The translations under genes and the position numbers were made by a program. From Dongia_A sp044226685 (GTDB taxonomy: Bacteria; Pseudomonadota; Alphaproteobacteria; Dongiales; Dongiaceae), in NCBI GenBank assembly GCA_044226685.1, contig JBGAGP010000007.1, forward strand, positions 1 to 64,000: a DNA stretch of 64,000 nt, written 5' to 3'. Below the pieces are notes generated by a model. That model was given only the letters and a program-made list of their open reading frames with translations. It was not told the origin of the DNA and ran no database searches. This document shows positions 8,832 through 17,211 of the stretch, piece after piece. Within the stretch, counting starts at the first letter, position 1. Each line of letters begins with the position of its first letter.

Positions 8832-10334
8832 CTAATTCAAATAGCGCTGCTCCAGGTGCCGCTTGAACACCGAGATGTCCAGCGGCCGCCCGGTGGCCTG
8901 GGCGACGATGTCGCGAGTGGAGAGGCTGGAGCCCAGTTCGTGCACGTTGGCATGGAGCCAGCCTTGCAGGGTGGCGAAGCGTCCCTGCTCGATCTCGGCC
9001 GGAATCCCGGGCTTGGCCCGGCAGGCAGCCTCGAAGAACTGCGCCGCGGTCATGGCGCCCAGGCTGTAGCAGGGGAAATAGCCGAAGGCGCCATCGAACC
9101 AATGGATGTCCTGCAGGCAGCCTTCTCGGTCGCCGGGTACATCTAGGCCGAGCAGCTTCTTGAAGCCCTCTTTCCACGCCGCCGGCACGTCGGCCAGCAG
9201 CAGGTCGCCGCGGATCAGCGCCTGCTCGATGCGGTAGCGCAGGATGACATGGGCCGGATAGGTGACTTCGTCCGCTTCGACGCGGATGAAGCCCGGCTGC
9301 ACCCGGCTGTAGATGCGGCGCAGGTTGTCGGGCGTGAAGGCGGCATCGTTGCCGGGGAAAGTCTGGCGCAGCTGGCCGGAGAGGTATTTGCAGAAGGCGG
9401 CGCTGCGGCAGGCCTGCATTTCCATCAGCAGCGACTGGCTCTCGTGGATCACCATGCCGCGCGCCTGGCCGACCGGCTGCAGGCGCCAGTCCCGCGGCAG
9501 GTGGCGTTCATAGAGCGCATGGCCGGTCTCATGGATCACGCCCATCAGCGACTGGACGAACTCGTCCTCGTTGTAGCGCGTGGTGATGCGGACATCCTCC
9601 GGCACGCCGCCGCAGAACGGATGCAGGCTCTCATCCAGCCGGCCATGCTCGAAGTCGAAGCCGAGCTGGGCCATGATGCGCTTGGCGAGGTCCTTCTGCA
9701 CCGCCTGGGGGAACGGTCCCTTCGGCTCCACCAGCTTCGGCTGGCGCGCCTGATGGTCGAGGACCCGGCCGAGGAAGTCCGGCAGGAAGGCACCATAATC
9801 GGCGAACACCGCGTCGATCTCGGCCTCGCGTGCGCCGGGCTCGAAACGGTCCATCAGCGCCTCATAGGGCGTGCAGCCGAGCTTTTCCGCCCGCGCGACG
9901 GCCGATTGACGAGTCAGGTTCAGCACCTCGGAGAGCAGCGGGTAGATTCCGGCGAAATCGCCCTTGGGCCGGGCCACGCGCCAGGCCGCTTCGCAGGCGG
10001 TGACGGCGCGGCTCATCGCCTCGACCATCTGCGCGTCCAGCGCGGTGGCGTGGGTGTGGGTGCGGCGCATCTCGACCAGATTGGCGCGCTGCCAGGCGTT
10101 CAGCGCCGGCTTGCCCATCTCCGCGCTGTCGAGCAGGTGGGCGGTCTCGGGCGCGGTCAGCACCTCGTGGCAGATGACCTCGATCGTCGCCAGCTGCTCG
10201 GCGCGGGCAGAGCGGCCGCCGTCCGGCATCACCGTCGCCATGTCCCAGTGCAGCATGCCGGCGGCCTCCTGCAGGGCGGAGAGGCGGCGGAAGCGGGTTT
10301 CGAGCAGACCGTAGGAATTGACCGGAGCCGTCAT
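8832..10334 (-). CDS. carboxypeptidase M32 (Taq carboxypeptidase family)
   Basis: A broad-specificity zinc carboxypeptidase of 500 residues, the family's usual length. The HEXXH motif is HETGH at residues 268-272 within GVIHETGHALYERHLP. Other family motifs are MLHWDMATVMPDGG near residue 26 and HESQSLLMEMQ, which carries the third metal ligand, about 30 residues further on. The ATG overlaps the SURF1 stop codon by 4 bp (ATGA), so it is translated with the oxidase assembly genes although its role is peptide turnover. Many related operons go directly from SURF1 to thrC, so this gene looks like an extra member. Confidence 0.93.
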   Translation of the reverse strand: MTAPVNSYGLLETRFRRLSALQEAAGMLHWDMATVMPDGGRSARAEQLATIEVICHEVLTAPETAHLLDSAEMGKPALNAWQRANLVEMRRTHTHATALDAQMVEAMSRAVTACEAAWRVARPKGDFAGIYPLLSEVLNLTRQSAVARAEKLGCTPYEALMDRFEPGAREAEIDAVFADYGAFLPDFLGRVLDHQARQPKLVEPKGPFPQAVQKDLAKRIMAQLGFDFEHGRLDESLHPFCGGVPEDVRITTRYNEDEFVQSLMGVIHETGHALYERHLPRDWRLQPVGQARGMVIHESQSLLMEMQACRSAAFCKYLSGQLRQTFPGNDAAFTPDNLRRIYSRVQPGFIRVEADEVTYPAHVILRYRIEQALIRGDLLLADVPAAWKEGFKKLLGLDVPGDREGCLQDIHWFDGAFGYFPCYSLGAMTAAQFFEAACRAKPGIPAEIEQGRFATLQGWLHANVHELGSSLSTRDIVAQATGRPLDISVFKRHLEQRYLN

Positions 10335-11050
10335 GGCTGGCGCTCGCGCTGCAGTTTCAGGTGATAGAGCACATAGATGACCACCAGGGCGATGGCCAGC
10401 AAGCCCCAGGTGATGGCGTATTGCAGATGGTCGTTCGGCATTTCGATATGGGTCTGGCCGCCGATCGGGAAGCCGCCGGGATTCTCTCCCGGCCCGGCAT
10501 CGACATAGAGGTCGGTGCGGATCGCCGCGCCCGACGTCGCGGCCATCGCCGGCAGATCGACATAGAACCACATGTTGTGCTGGGGCTCGTTGTCCGGCTG
10601 CATGAAGGCGCGCTCATGCGGCAGGCGCAGCACGCCCTCGACCGTCGTGGCGCCCGTCACCTGGCCCGCGGCGCGCTTCGGCGGCAGCTTGCGCTCCACC
10701 GGGACCCAGCCGCGGTTGACCAGCACCGACTGGCCATCCGCAAGAGTGAAGGGCGTCAGGATCTGATAGCCGGGATTGCCGTTGCGCGAGCGGGCGCCGA
10801 GGAACAGCTCCTTGTCGTGCTGGAAGCTGCCCTCCAGGCGCACGCGGTGGAATTCCGCCTGGCTCAGATCGGCACCCGCCGTGGGCAGGGCGATCTCGGC
10901 GGCGACCCGCGCCTCGCGCTCGGCGATCAGGGCTTCCTTCCAGTAGAGGCGCTGCACCTGCCAGACACACAGGCCGATCATCACCAGCACCGCCGGGACG
11001 GTGAACAGGGTCGGCCACAGAGTCGGTCGGAAGCGCAGGGACGAGAGCAT
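10331..11050 (-). CDS. SURF1 family cytochrome oxidase assembly protein
   Basis: Inner-membrane assembly factor for heme a insertion into cytochrome c oxidase subunit I. The 239-residue protein has the SURF1 layout: a transmembrane helix near residues 13-31 and another near 210-230, with the periplasmic domain between. Motifs include GSFQHDKELFLGAR, GYQILTPF and VLVNRGWVP. It is at the end of the oxidase operon, after DUF983, and overlaps the next gene by 4 bp. Confidence 0.92.
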   Translation of the reverse strand: MLSSLRFRPTLWPTLFTVPAVLVMIGLCVWQVQRLYWKEALIAEREARVAAEIALPTAGADLSQAEFHRVRLEGSFQHDKELFLGARSRNGNPGYQILTPFTLADGQSVLVNRGWVPVERKLPPKRAAGQVTGATTVEGVLRLPHERAFMQPDNEPQHNMWFYVDLPAMAATSGAAIRTDLYVDAGPGENPGGFPIGGQTHIEMPNDHLQYAITWGLLAIALVVIYVLYHLKLQRERQP

Positions 11051-11085
11051 GGGTCAGCCGTCGCGGATGAAATGGATGCCGGAAA

Positions 11086-11427
11086 TCAGTGCAGTCCGGC
11101 GCGATGCTTGAATTGCAACGCCACCATGATCGCCTTGGCCGGGCGCAGCAACCACAACGACAATCCAAGAATGACGATCGGCCACAGCACCAGGTGAACC
11201 CAGATTGGCGGCTCGAATACCGCATAGACCAGGAACACCAGGGGCACGGTGACAATCAGCACGATGAACATGACGAAAAAGGCCGGGCCGTCGCCGCTGT
11301 CCATCGCACGCAACTCGAGGCCGCAGGACTCGCATTTCTCGACCAGGGTCAGGTAGCCGGCATAGAGCTTGCCGCGCCCACAGCGGGGACACCGGCATTG
11401 CAGCCCGGTGGTCATCGGCGAGGCCAT
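11086..11427 (-). CDS. DUF983 zinc-ribbon membrane protein
   Basis: A protein of about 113 residues with an N-terminal treble Cys motif (CRCPRCGRGKLYAGYLTL, then CESCGLEL) that probably binds zinc, followed by two hydrophobic helices. DUF983 proteins sit between coxC and SURF1 in many alphaproteobacteria and are presumed to help oxidase assembly, although no biochemical role is established that I know of. The start is the ATG giving MASPMTTG. An in-frame TTG one codon upstream and an ATG five codons downstream are alternatives. Confidence 0.88.
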   Translation of the reverse strand: MASPMTTGLQCRCPRCGRGKLYAGYLTLVEKCESCGLELRAMDSGDGPAFFVMFIVLIVTVPLVFLVYAVFEPPIWVHLVLWPIVILGLSLWLLRPAKAIMVALQFKHRAGLH

Positions 11428-11476
11428 CAAGGCCTCGCCGTGCCGGATGTGACGCAGTTCGTCGCGCTTCGTCCGC

Positions 11477-12325
11477 TCAATGCATCGGATGCGGTGCGTT
11501 GGCGCCGCCCCAGATGTAGACGAAGATGAACAGGAACAGCCACACGACGTCGACGAAGTGCCAGTACCAGGCGGCCGCCTCGAAGCCGAAGTGGTGATCC
11601 GGGGTGAAGTGCCCCTTGATCGAGCGGATCAGGCAGACGATCAGGAACGTGGTGCCGACGATCACATGGAAGCCATGGAACCCGGTCGCCATGAAGAAGG
11701 TCGAGGCGAAGACGGTGTCCTTGAAGCCGTACGGCGCGTGGGCGTACTCATAGGCCTGCACGCAGGTGAACAGCAGGCCGAGCAGCACGGTCAGCGACAG
11801 GCCGTGGATCAGGCCCTTGCGGTCGCCTTCGCGCAAGGCGTGGTGCGCCCAGGTGACGGTACAGCCGGAGGTCAGCAGGATCAGCGTGTTCAGCAGCGGC
11901 AGGCTGAACGGATCGAAGGTCTCGAAGCCCTTGGGCGGCCAGACGCCGCCGATCGCTTCCTTGGGGAACAGCGAGGCGTCGAAGAAGGCCCAGAAGAAGG
12001 CGGCGAAGAACATCACTTCCGAGGCGATGAACAGCGCCATGCCGTAGCGCAGGCCGATCTGCACCACGCCGGTATGATGGCCCTGATGCTCGGCCTCCTT
12101 CACCACGTCGAGCCACCACAGGAACATGGTGGCCAGCAGCAGCGCGACGCCCGGGGCGATCCAGCCCAGCGGCGGAATGCCGGCGATGAAGGCCTTGCCG
12201 TGCATGAACTGCACCAGGCCGAAGGTCAGCGCGACGGCGGCGATGGAACCCACCAGCGGCCACGGGCTGGGATCGACCAGATGGTACGGATGGTTCGGTT
12301 TGTGGGCCGTATCAGTGGCGCTCAT
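11477..12325 (-). CDS. ctaE: cytochrome c oxidase subunit III
   Basis: Subunit III of the aa3-type terminal oxidase, an inner-membrane protein of about 282 residues with seven helices. Recognisable parts are HPYHLVDPSPWPL at the N-terminus, EVMFFAAFFWAFFDASL, TGFHGFHVIVGT and the C-terminal HHFGFEAAAWYWHFVDVVW. The conserved Glu of helix III (SEVMFF) is present. The start used gives MSATDTAH; an ATG three codons upstream is equally open. It follows ctaG with about 105 bp of spacing. Confidence 0.95.
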   Translation of the reverse strand: MSATDTAHKPNHPYHLVDPSPWPLVGSIAAVALTFGLVQFMHGKAFIAGIPPLGWIAPGVALLLATMFLWWLDVVKEAEHQGHHTGVVQIGLRYGMALFIASEVMFFAAFFWAFFDASLFPKEAIGGVWPPKGFETFDPFSLPLLNTLILLTSGCTVTWAHHALREGDRKGLIHGLSLTVLLGLLFTCVQAYEYAHAPYGFKDTVFASTFFMATGFHGFHVIVGTTFLIVCLIRSIKGHFTPDHHFGFEAAAWYWHFVDVVWLFLFIFVYIWGGANAPHPMH

Positions 12326-12430
12326 GGCTTCCATCTTCCTTCATCGATAATCCGCCCGTTGCCCGGACGGATGTTCGTTACCCCAAAAGAACCCCGACGC
12401 AGCCGGTTGCCGCCGGCGGCGCCCTTCACC

Positions 12431-13084
12431 TCAGTTTACCGGAGCGGCCGGCGCCTCGCCAGCCGCCGACTTGATCGCGGCGGTCTCGCCCTGCCCCGAT
12501 TCCTGCCCCGAGTCCTGCCCCAATTCCTGATCCGGCGCGCCCTCCTGGGTCGCGGCGCGGAAGAAGGTGTAGGACAGCGTGACGTTGTTGACGTTCTTCA
12601 ACTCCGGGTCGTTCAAGATCGCCGGGTCGATGAAGAAACTGACCGGCATCTCCACTTTCTGGCCCGGCGCCAGGGTCTGCTGCTTGAAGCAGAAGCACTC
12701 GATCTTGGTGAAATAGGGACCGAACGTGTCCGGCGAGACGTTGAACACCGCCTGGCCGGTGACCGGCGTCTTTTCCAGGTTCTCGGCCGCGTAGAAGGCC
12801 AGCTTGCTCTCGCCCACCTTGAGTTCGAGCGCATTCTGCACCGGCTGGAAATTCCAGCCGAGGCCGGAAGCGACATCCGCGGTGAAGGTCACCCGAACCA
12901 CGCGGTCCGACACGGCGCCGGGCGCGATGTCGGCGCGCTGCGGCGTGCCACCATAGCCGGTCGCCTGGCAGAACAGGCGGTAGAGCGGCACCGAGGCGTA
13001 GGCAAGCCCGGTCATGAAGGCGACCACGCCGACCAGGATCATCAGCGTGTTGAGGTTGCGGCGCTGCCTGGCAGGCTGCTGCAT
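12431..13084 (-). CDS. ctaG: cytochrome c oxidase assembly protein CtaG/Cox11
   Basis: Copper chaperone that delivers Cu to the CuB site of subunit I. The 217-residue protein has one N-terminal transmembrane helix (about residues 14-33), the conserved CQATGYGGTPQRAD stretch just after it, and the copper-binding CFCF motif at about residue 130. The C-terminal 40 residues are an unconserved Gln/Ser/Glu-rich tail partly encoded by a 12-bp tandem repeat. The gene starts 4 bp after the small membrane-protein gene. Confidence 0.95.
   Translation of the reverse strand: MQQPARQRRNLNTLMILVGVVAFMTGLAYASVPLYRLFCQATGYGGTPQRADIAPGAVSDRVVRVTFTADVASGLGWNFQPVQNALELKVGESKLAFYAAENLEKTPVTGQAVFNVSPDTFGPYFTKIECFCFKQQTLAPGQKVEMPVSFFIDPAILNDPELKNVNNVTLSYTFFRAATQEGAPDQELGQDSGQESGQGETAAIKSAAGEAPAAPVN
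12491..12526. repeat. 12-bp tandem repeat inside the ctaG 3' end
   Basis: Three copies of a 12-bp unit (ctgccccgattc, ctgccccgagtc, ctgccccaattc) encode the tetrapeptides ELGQ, DSGQ and ESGQ in the disordered C-terminal tail of CtaG. A fourth, decayed copy follows. The unit length is a multiple of three, so copy changes would keep the frame. Confidence 0.75.
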
Positions 13085-13088
13085 CGCG

Positions 13089-13244
13089 TCAGCCCCCCTT
13101 CAGCTTGACCAGGGTAACGACGTAGACGATCGCCACGAAGGCCGCCAGAGCGGCGAAGATCGCCCAGTTGCGCGCCCGCTGGCGCTTCTGGCGCTCGCGC
13201 TCGACCGGCTCTGCTGGGACGCCGACATGCCTCACCATGACCAT
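13089..13244 (-). CDS. small single-helix membrane protein of the oxidase operon (CoxF-like)
   Basis: A 51-residue protein with a basic N-terminal half (EREEQ-type run ERERQKRQRARN) followed by one transmembrane helix of about 20 residues and a short LVKLKGG end. It lies between ctaB and ctaG, overlapping the ctaB 3' end by 13 bp. Small proteins called CoxF or hypothetical are found at exactly this position in many alphaproteobacterial cox operons. An internal ATG two codons downstream is also possible. Function is inferred from position only. Confidence 0.7.
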   Translation of the reverse strand: MVMVRHVGVPAEPVERERQKRQRARNWAIFAALAAFVAIVYVVTLVKLKGG

Positions 13245-14218
13245 GGCACCATGCCGGCGAGACCCGGCGCGCGGTCCAGGATCAGCGCGGCGAAATGGGC
13301 AAAGAGATAGACGAGCGAGAAGCCGAACATGGCCTTGGCCGCACGATGGCCGCGCTTGCCGGCACCCTGCCCGGGCAGCGCGGCTTCCGGCTCCCGCAGC
13401 ACGGCGACGGCGTGGCCGATGAAGGCGACATTGAGCGCCACCGCCACGGCGACATAGAGCCACCCGGCGACACCCAGCAACGCCGGCAGGAGCGCGATCG
13501 GCAGCAGCAGCAAGGTATAGACCAGCATCTGCCGCTTGGTCGAACGCTGGCCGGCCACGACCGGCATCATCGGCACGCCGGCTTTCGCATAGTCGCCCTC
13601 GCGGAACAGGGCCAGAGCCCAGAAATGCGGCGGCGTCCACATGAAGATCAGCAAAAAGAGCGAGATCGAGGCGAGGCTGACATCGCCGGTCACCGCCGCC
13701 CAGCCGATCATCGGCGGGAAGGCGCCGGCCGCGCCGCCGATGACAATGTTCTGCGGCGTGCGGCGCTTCAGCCACATGGTGTAGATGACGACGTAGAAGA
13801 AGATGGTGAAGGCGAGCAGCGCCGAAGCCGCCCAGTTGACCGCGATGCCCATCAGCAGCACCGCGAAAACCGACAGCACGAGGCCGAAGCTCAAGGCCGC
13901 CTCTGGCTCGATATAGCCGCGCGGAATCGGCCTGCCGCAGGTGCGGTTCATGATCGCGTCGATATCGCGGTCGAACCACATGTTGATGGCACCCGCTGCG
14001 CCGGCGCCGACGGCGATGCAGAGCACCGCCACGGTCGCGATCAGCGGATGCAGCCCGCCCGGCGCCACCGCCAGGCCGGCGAACCCGGAGAACACCACCA
14101 GCGACATCACCCGCGGCTTCAGCAGCGAGACGAAGTCCTGCACGCGCGCGCCGGCCCGGACGAAGGCAACGTCCATCTGGTCCTGCGGCAGCGCTGTGGT
14201 CTTGGCGGTGCGGTTCAT
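13232..14218 (-). CDS. ctaB: protoheme IX farnesyltransferase (heme O synthase)
   Basis: Polytopic UbiA-family prenyltransferase that adds a farnesyl group to heme b, giving heme O, the precursor of heme A for the oxidase encoded in the same operon. The 328-residue protein has the first Asp-rich motif NMWFDRDIDAIMNRTCGRP near residue 85 and the second region WTPPHFWALALFREGDYAKAG near 195. About eight to nine helices are visible. It follows ctaD after a 58-bp gap holding a strong hairpin. Confidence 0.95.
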   Translation of the reverse strand: MNRTAKTTALPQDQMDVAFVRAGARVQDFVSLLKPRVMSLVVFSGFAGLAVAPGGLHPLIATVAVLCIAVGAGAAGAINMWFDRDIDAIMNRTCGRPIPRGYIEPEAALSFGLVLSVFAVLLMGIAVNWAASALLAFTIFFYVVIYTMWLKRRTPQNIVIGGAAGAFPPMIGWAAVTGDVSLASISLFLLIFMWTPPHFWALALFREGDYAKAGVPMMPVVAGQRSTKRQMLVYTLLLLPIALLPALLGVAGWLYVAVAVALNVAFIGHAVAVLREPEAALPGQGAGKRGHRAAKAMFGFSLVYLFAHFAALILDRAPGLAGMVPWSW

Positions 14219-14237
14219 ATCACTGCTTGCATCGTTC

Positions 14238-14268
14238 GAACGGCGGCGGGTCGTTCCCGCCGCCGTTC
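14238..14268 (-). terminator. 13-bp perfect hairpin between ctaD and ctaB
   Basis: gaacggcggcggg and its exact complement flank the 5-nt loop tcgtt. It sits 8 bp after the ctaD stop codon. No T-run follows on the minus strand, so it is more likely a partial attenuator or an mRNA-stabilising structure protecting the ctaC-ctaD message than a full terminator. Confidence 0.5.
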
Positions 14269-14276
14269 AATTCGCC

Positions 14277-15908
14277 TCAGTGGGCCTCGCCCTTGAACTG
14301 GGGCAGGGTCTCGAAGGTGTGGAACGGCGGCGGCGAGCTCACCGTCCATTCCAGGGTCGTGGCGCCGACGCCCCACGGGTTGTCGGCGCATTTGCGGCCC
14401 GCGAACACCGTGTAGATCGCCACGCCGACGAAGAACAGCGTGCTGGCGTAGGAGAGATAGGAACCGTACGACGAGATCAGGTTCCAGAACGCAAAGGCGT
14501 CCGGATAGTCCGGATAGCGCCGCGGCATGCCCTGCAGGCCCAGGAAGTGCTGCGGGAAGAAGGTCAGGTTGACGCCGATGAAGGTGGTCCAGAAATGCAG
14601 CTTGCCCGCCCATTCCGGATACTGCCGGCCCGACATCTTGCCGATCCAGTAGTAGAAGCCGCAGAAGATGGCGAACACGGCACCGAGGCTGAGCACGTAG
14701 TGGAAATGCGCCACCACGTAATAGGTGTCATGGAAGGCCACGTCGATCGGCGCGTTCGACAGCACCACGCCGGTGACGCCGCCGATGGTGAACAGGAAGA
14801 TCAGGCCGACCGCGAACAGCATCGGCGTGTCGAAGCGGATCGAGCCGCCCCACATCGTGGCGATCCAGGAGAAGATCTTCACGCCCGTCGGCACCGCGAT
14901 GACCATCGTGGCGGCCATGAAGTAGGCGCGCGTGTCGACGTTCATGCCGACCGTGTACATGTGGTGCGCCCACACGACGAAGCCCACCACGCCGATCGCC
15001 ACCATGGCGTAGGCCATGCCGAGATAGCCGAAGACCGGCTTCTTCGAGAAGGTGGAGACCACCTGGCTGACGATGCCGAAGCCCGGCAGGATCAGGATGT
15101 ACACTTCGGGGTGGCCGAAGAACCAGAACAGGTGCTGGAACAGCAGCGGATCGCCGCCGCCTTCCGGCTTGAAGAAGTTGGAGCCGAAGTTGCGGTCGGT
15201 CAGCAGCATGGTGATGGCGCCGCCGAACACCGGCAGCGACAGCAGCAGCAGGAAGGCGGTCACCAGCACCGACCAGACGAACAGCGGCATCTTGTGCAGC
15301 GTCATGCCCGGGGCGCGCATGTTGAAGATGGTGGTGATGAAGTTGATGGCGCCGAGGATCGACGCGGCACCCGCCATGTGCATGGAGAAGATCGCCATGT
15401 CGACGGCGCGGCCGCCCTGGTAGGTGTCGCTGGAGAGCGGCGGATAGAGCGTCCAGCCGGTGCCGGCGCCGCCATCGACCAGCGACGAGCTCGCCAGCAT
15501 GATGAAGGCCACCACGGTCAGCCAGTAGCTGATGTTGTTCATGCGCGGGAAGGCCATGTCCGGCGCGCCGATCATCAGCGGCACGAACCAGTTGCCGAAG
15601 CCGCCGATCAGCGCCGGCATGACGGTGAAGAAGATCATGATCAGCGCGTGGGCGGTGATCACCACGTTCCAATGCTGCCCGTCGGGCGATTCGTCGGTGC
15701 CGAAATACTGGATGCCCGGATGCATCAGCTCGGCGCGCATGTAGATCGAGAAGGCGCCGCCGATCAGGCCGGCGATGATCGCGAAGATCAGGTAGAGCGT
15801 GCCGATGTCCTTGTGGTTGGTGGAGTAGAACCAACGCACGAAGAAGCCCGGCTTGTGATCGCCGTGATCGTCATGGCCGTAGCTGTGGGAGGTGGTGACG
15901 GGGCTCAT
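14277..15908 (-). CDS. ctaD: cytochrome c oxidase subunit I (aa3 type)
   Basis: Catalytic heme-copper subunit, 543 residues and twelve helices in the inner membrane. The CuB and cross-linked His-Tyr motif is in FWFFGHPEVYILILPGFG, the two further CuB histidines in WAHHMYTVGM, and the heme a and a3 ligands in HDTYYVVAHFHYVLS. FGNWFVPLMIGAPDMAFPR carries the Asn residues of the D proton channel, and the Glu of the A1 subfamily is in GHPEVY. It is 33 bp downstream of ctaC. Confidence 0.97.
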   Translation of the reverse strand: MSPVTTSHSYGHDDHGDHKPGFFVRWFYSTNHKDIGTLYLIFAIIAGLIGGAFSIYMRAELMHPGIQYFGTDESPDGQHWNVVITAHALIMIFFTVMPALIGGFGNWFVPLMIGAPDMAFPRMNNISYWLTVVAFIMLASSSLVDGGAGTGWTLYPPLSSDTYQGGRAVDMAIFSMHMAGAASILGAINFITTIFNMRAPGMTLHKMPLFVWSVLVTAFLLLLSLPVFGGAITMLLTDRNFGSNFFKPEGGGDPLLFQHLFWFFGHPEVYILILPGFGIVSQVVSTFSKKPVFGYLGMAYAMVAIGVVGFVVWAHHMYTVGMNVDTRAYFMAATMVIAVPTGVKIFSWIATMWGGSIRFDTPMLFAVGLIFLFTIGGVTGVVLSNAPIDVAFHDTYYVVAHFHYVLSLGAVFAIFCGFYYWIGKMSGRQYPEWAGKLHFWTTFIGVNLTFFPQHFLGLQGMPRRYPDYPDAFAFWNLISSYGSYLSYASTLFFVGVAIYTVFAGRKCADNPWGVGATTLEWTVSSPPPFHTFETLPQFKGEAH

Positions 15909-15941
15909 GGCTGTATCCCTCGAATCCGTATCCGGTGCTAG

Positions 15942-16811
15942 TTACTGTGCGGCGGCGACGTCTTGCGTGCCGTCCTGCAGCGACGCGGTGCCTTCGACCT
16001 TGTCGAACTTCTGCTGCGCCTCGGCGACCCAGGCCTGGAACGCTTCCTTGCTCACCGCGTGGACCTTGATCGGCATGTAGGCATGCTCGACGCCGCAGAG
16101 CTCGGAGCACTGGCCGTAATAGATGCCCGGCTCGTTGATGTTGAACCAGCTCTCGTTGACCTTGCCGGGAACGCCGTCATGCTTCACGCCGAAGGATGGC
16201 ACCGTCCAGGAATGGATCACGTCGGCGGCGGTCACCTGGATGCGGATATTGGTGCCGACCGGCAGGACCACCTCGTTGTCGGTATCGAGCAGGTAGGTCT
16301 GGCCGGGCTGGATATCGCCCTTGCGGATGACGCGCGCGTCGAAGGTGAAGTTGCCATTGTCCGGATATTCGTAGCTCCAGTACCACTGGTGCCCGATGGC
16401 GCGGATGGTGAGTTCCGGGTTCTGCGCCTGCACGTCCAGCTGCTTGTAGAGCAGCGGGAAGGAGAACACCGCGATGAAGACCAGGACCAGCGCCGGGACC
16501 ACCGTCCACACCACCTCGAGCAGCGTGTTGTGCGCGGTCTTGGACGGCACCGGGTTGCGCTTCTCGTTGAAGCGGAAGATGACGATCAGCAGCAGCGCCA
16601 TGACGAAGAGCGTGATGACGGTGATGATCGGCATCAGGATGTCGTTGTGGACGAAGTCCAGATCCTTCGCCAGATCCGTCGCCGGCGCCTGCAGGCCGAT
16701 CCCCTTGTCGTGCGGCGCGCCCAGCACCGGATCCTGCGCCGCGGCCGGCAGGGCGGCCAGCGTCAGCAATCCCCCGACCGCCATCGACCAAAACTTCGAC
16801 CTAGTCATCAT
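15942..16811 (-). CDS. ctaC: cytochrome c oxidase subunit II
   Basis: CuA-bearing subunit that takes electrons from cytochrome c. The 289-residue precursor has a signal peptide (about 25 residues), two transmembrane helices and a periplasmic cupredoxin domain. The CuA ligands are in CSELCGVEHAYM near residue 238 and an upstream His in DVIHSWTVPSFGVKHDG. The electron-entry aromatic patch HQWYWSYEYPD is conserved. It is the first gene of the oxidase operon, transcribed away from tldD across a 400-bp space. Two adjacent ATG codons are possible starts. Confidence 0.96.
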   Translation of the reverse strand: MMTRSKFWSMAVGGLLTLAALPAAAQDPVLGAPHDKGIGLQAPATDLAKDLDFVHNDILMPIITVITLFVMALLLIVIFRFNEKRNPVPSKTAHNTLLEVVWTVVPALVLVFIAVFSFPLLYKQLDVQAQNPELTIRAIGHQWYWSYEYPDNGNFTFDARVIRKGDIQPGQTYLLDTDNEVVLPVGTNIRIQVTAADVIHSWTVPSFGVKHDGVPGKVNESWFNINEPGIYYGQCSELCGVEHAYMPIKVHAVSKEAFQAWVAEAQQKFDKVEGTASLQDGTQDVAAAQ

Positions 16812-17211
16812 GTCGCTTCCTGTTCTTGCCGCTCGCCGGGCGGCAATCGGCCGCGCGGCGAAACAACCCCTATGCGGGCAGGCGTGCCAGACGGCATCGT
16901 AGCCCGGATTCAGCTTGGTTAAACTTCGTCGCCGCAGGGCGCTTTCGTCCGCGCGACATATGCGCCGGTTACCCCGTCCCCACGGTCGGGCGCAAGCTAC
17001 ACCCGCCCCTCCGAAAGCTCAAGCATTACGGGTACTTGCGCGATCATAAGCGACTCGGCGCCAGGCGCCGCTGCGGGGCGCTGCGACGATCCGCCGCATT
17101 CGGCCGTTGCACCCCGCGCCAGGCCGCGCCATATCCATCAACGGGTTCCGCTGACAGGTGGCGAAGCCGGCGTTATCGTGCGCGCCACCGCATATCCGAA
17201 AGGCATAGTCC
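16812..17211. other. 400-bp intergenic region between ctaC and tldD
   Basis: This space lies between divergent genes and must hold the promoters of the oxidase operon and of tldD. I see no open frame with family similarity, no repeat of the two REP families, and no hairpin with a T-run. A weak AAAGG ribosome site lies about 9 nt before the tldD ATG. No regulator box could be named with confidence. Confidence 0.6.
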
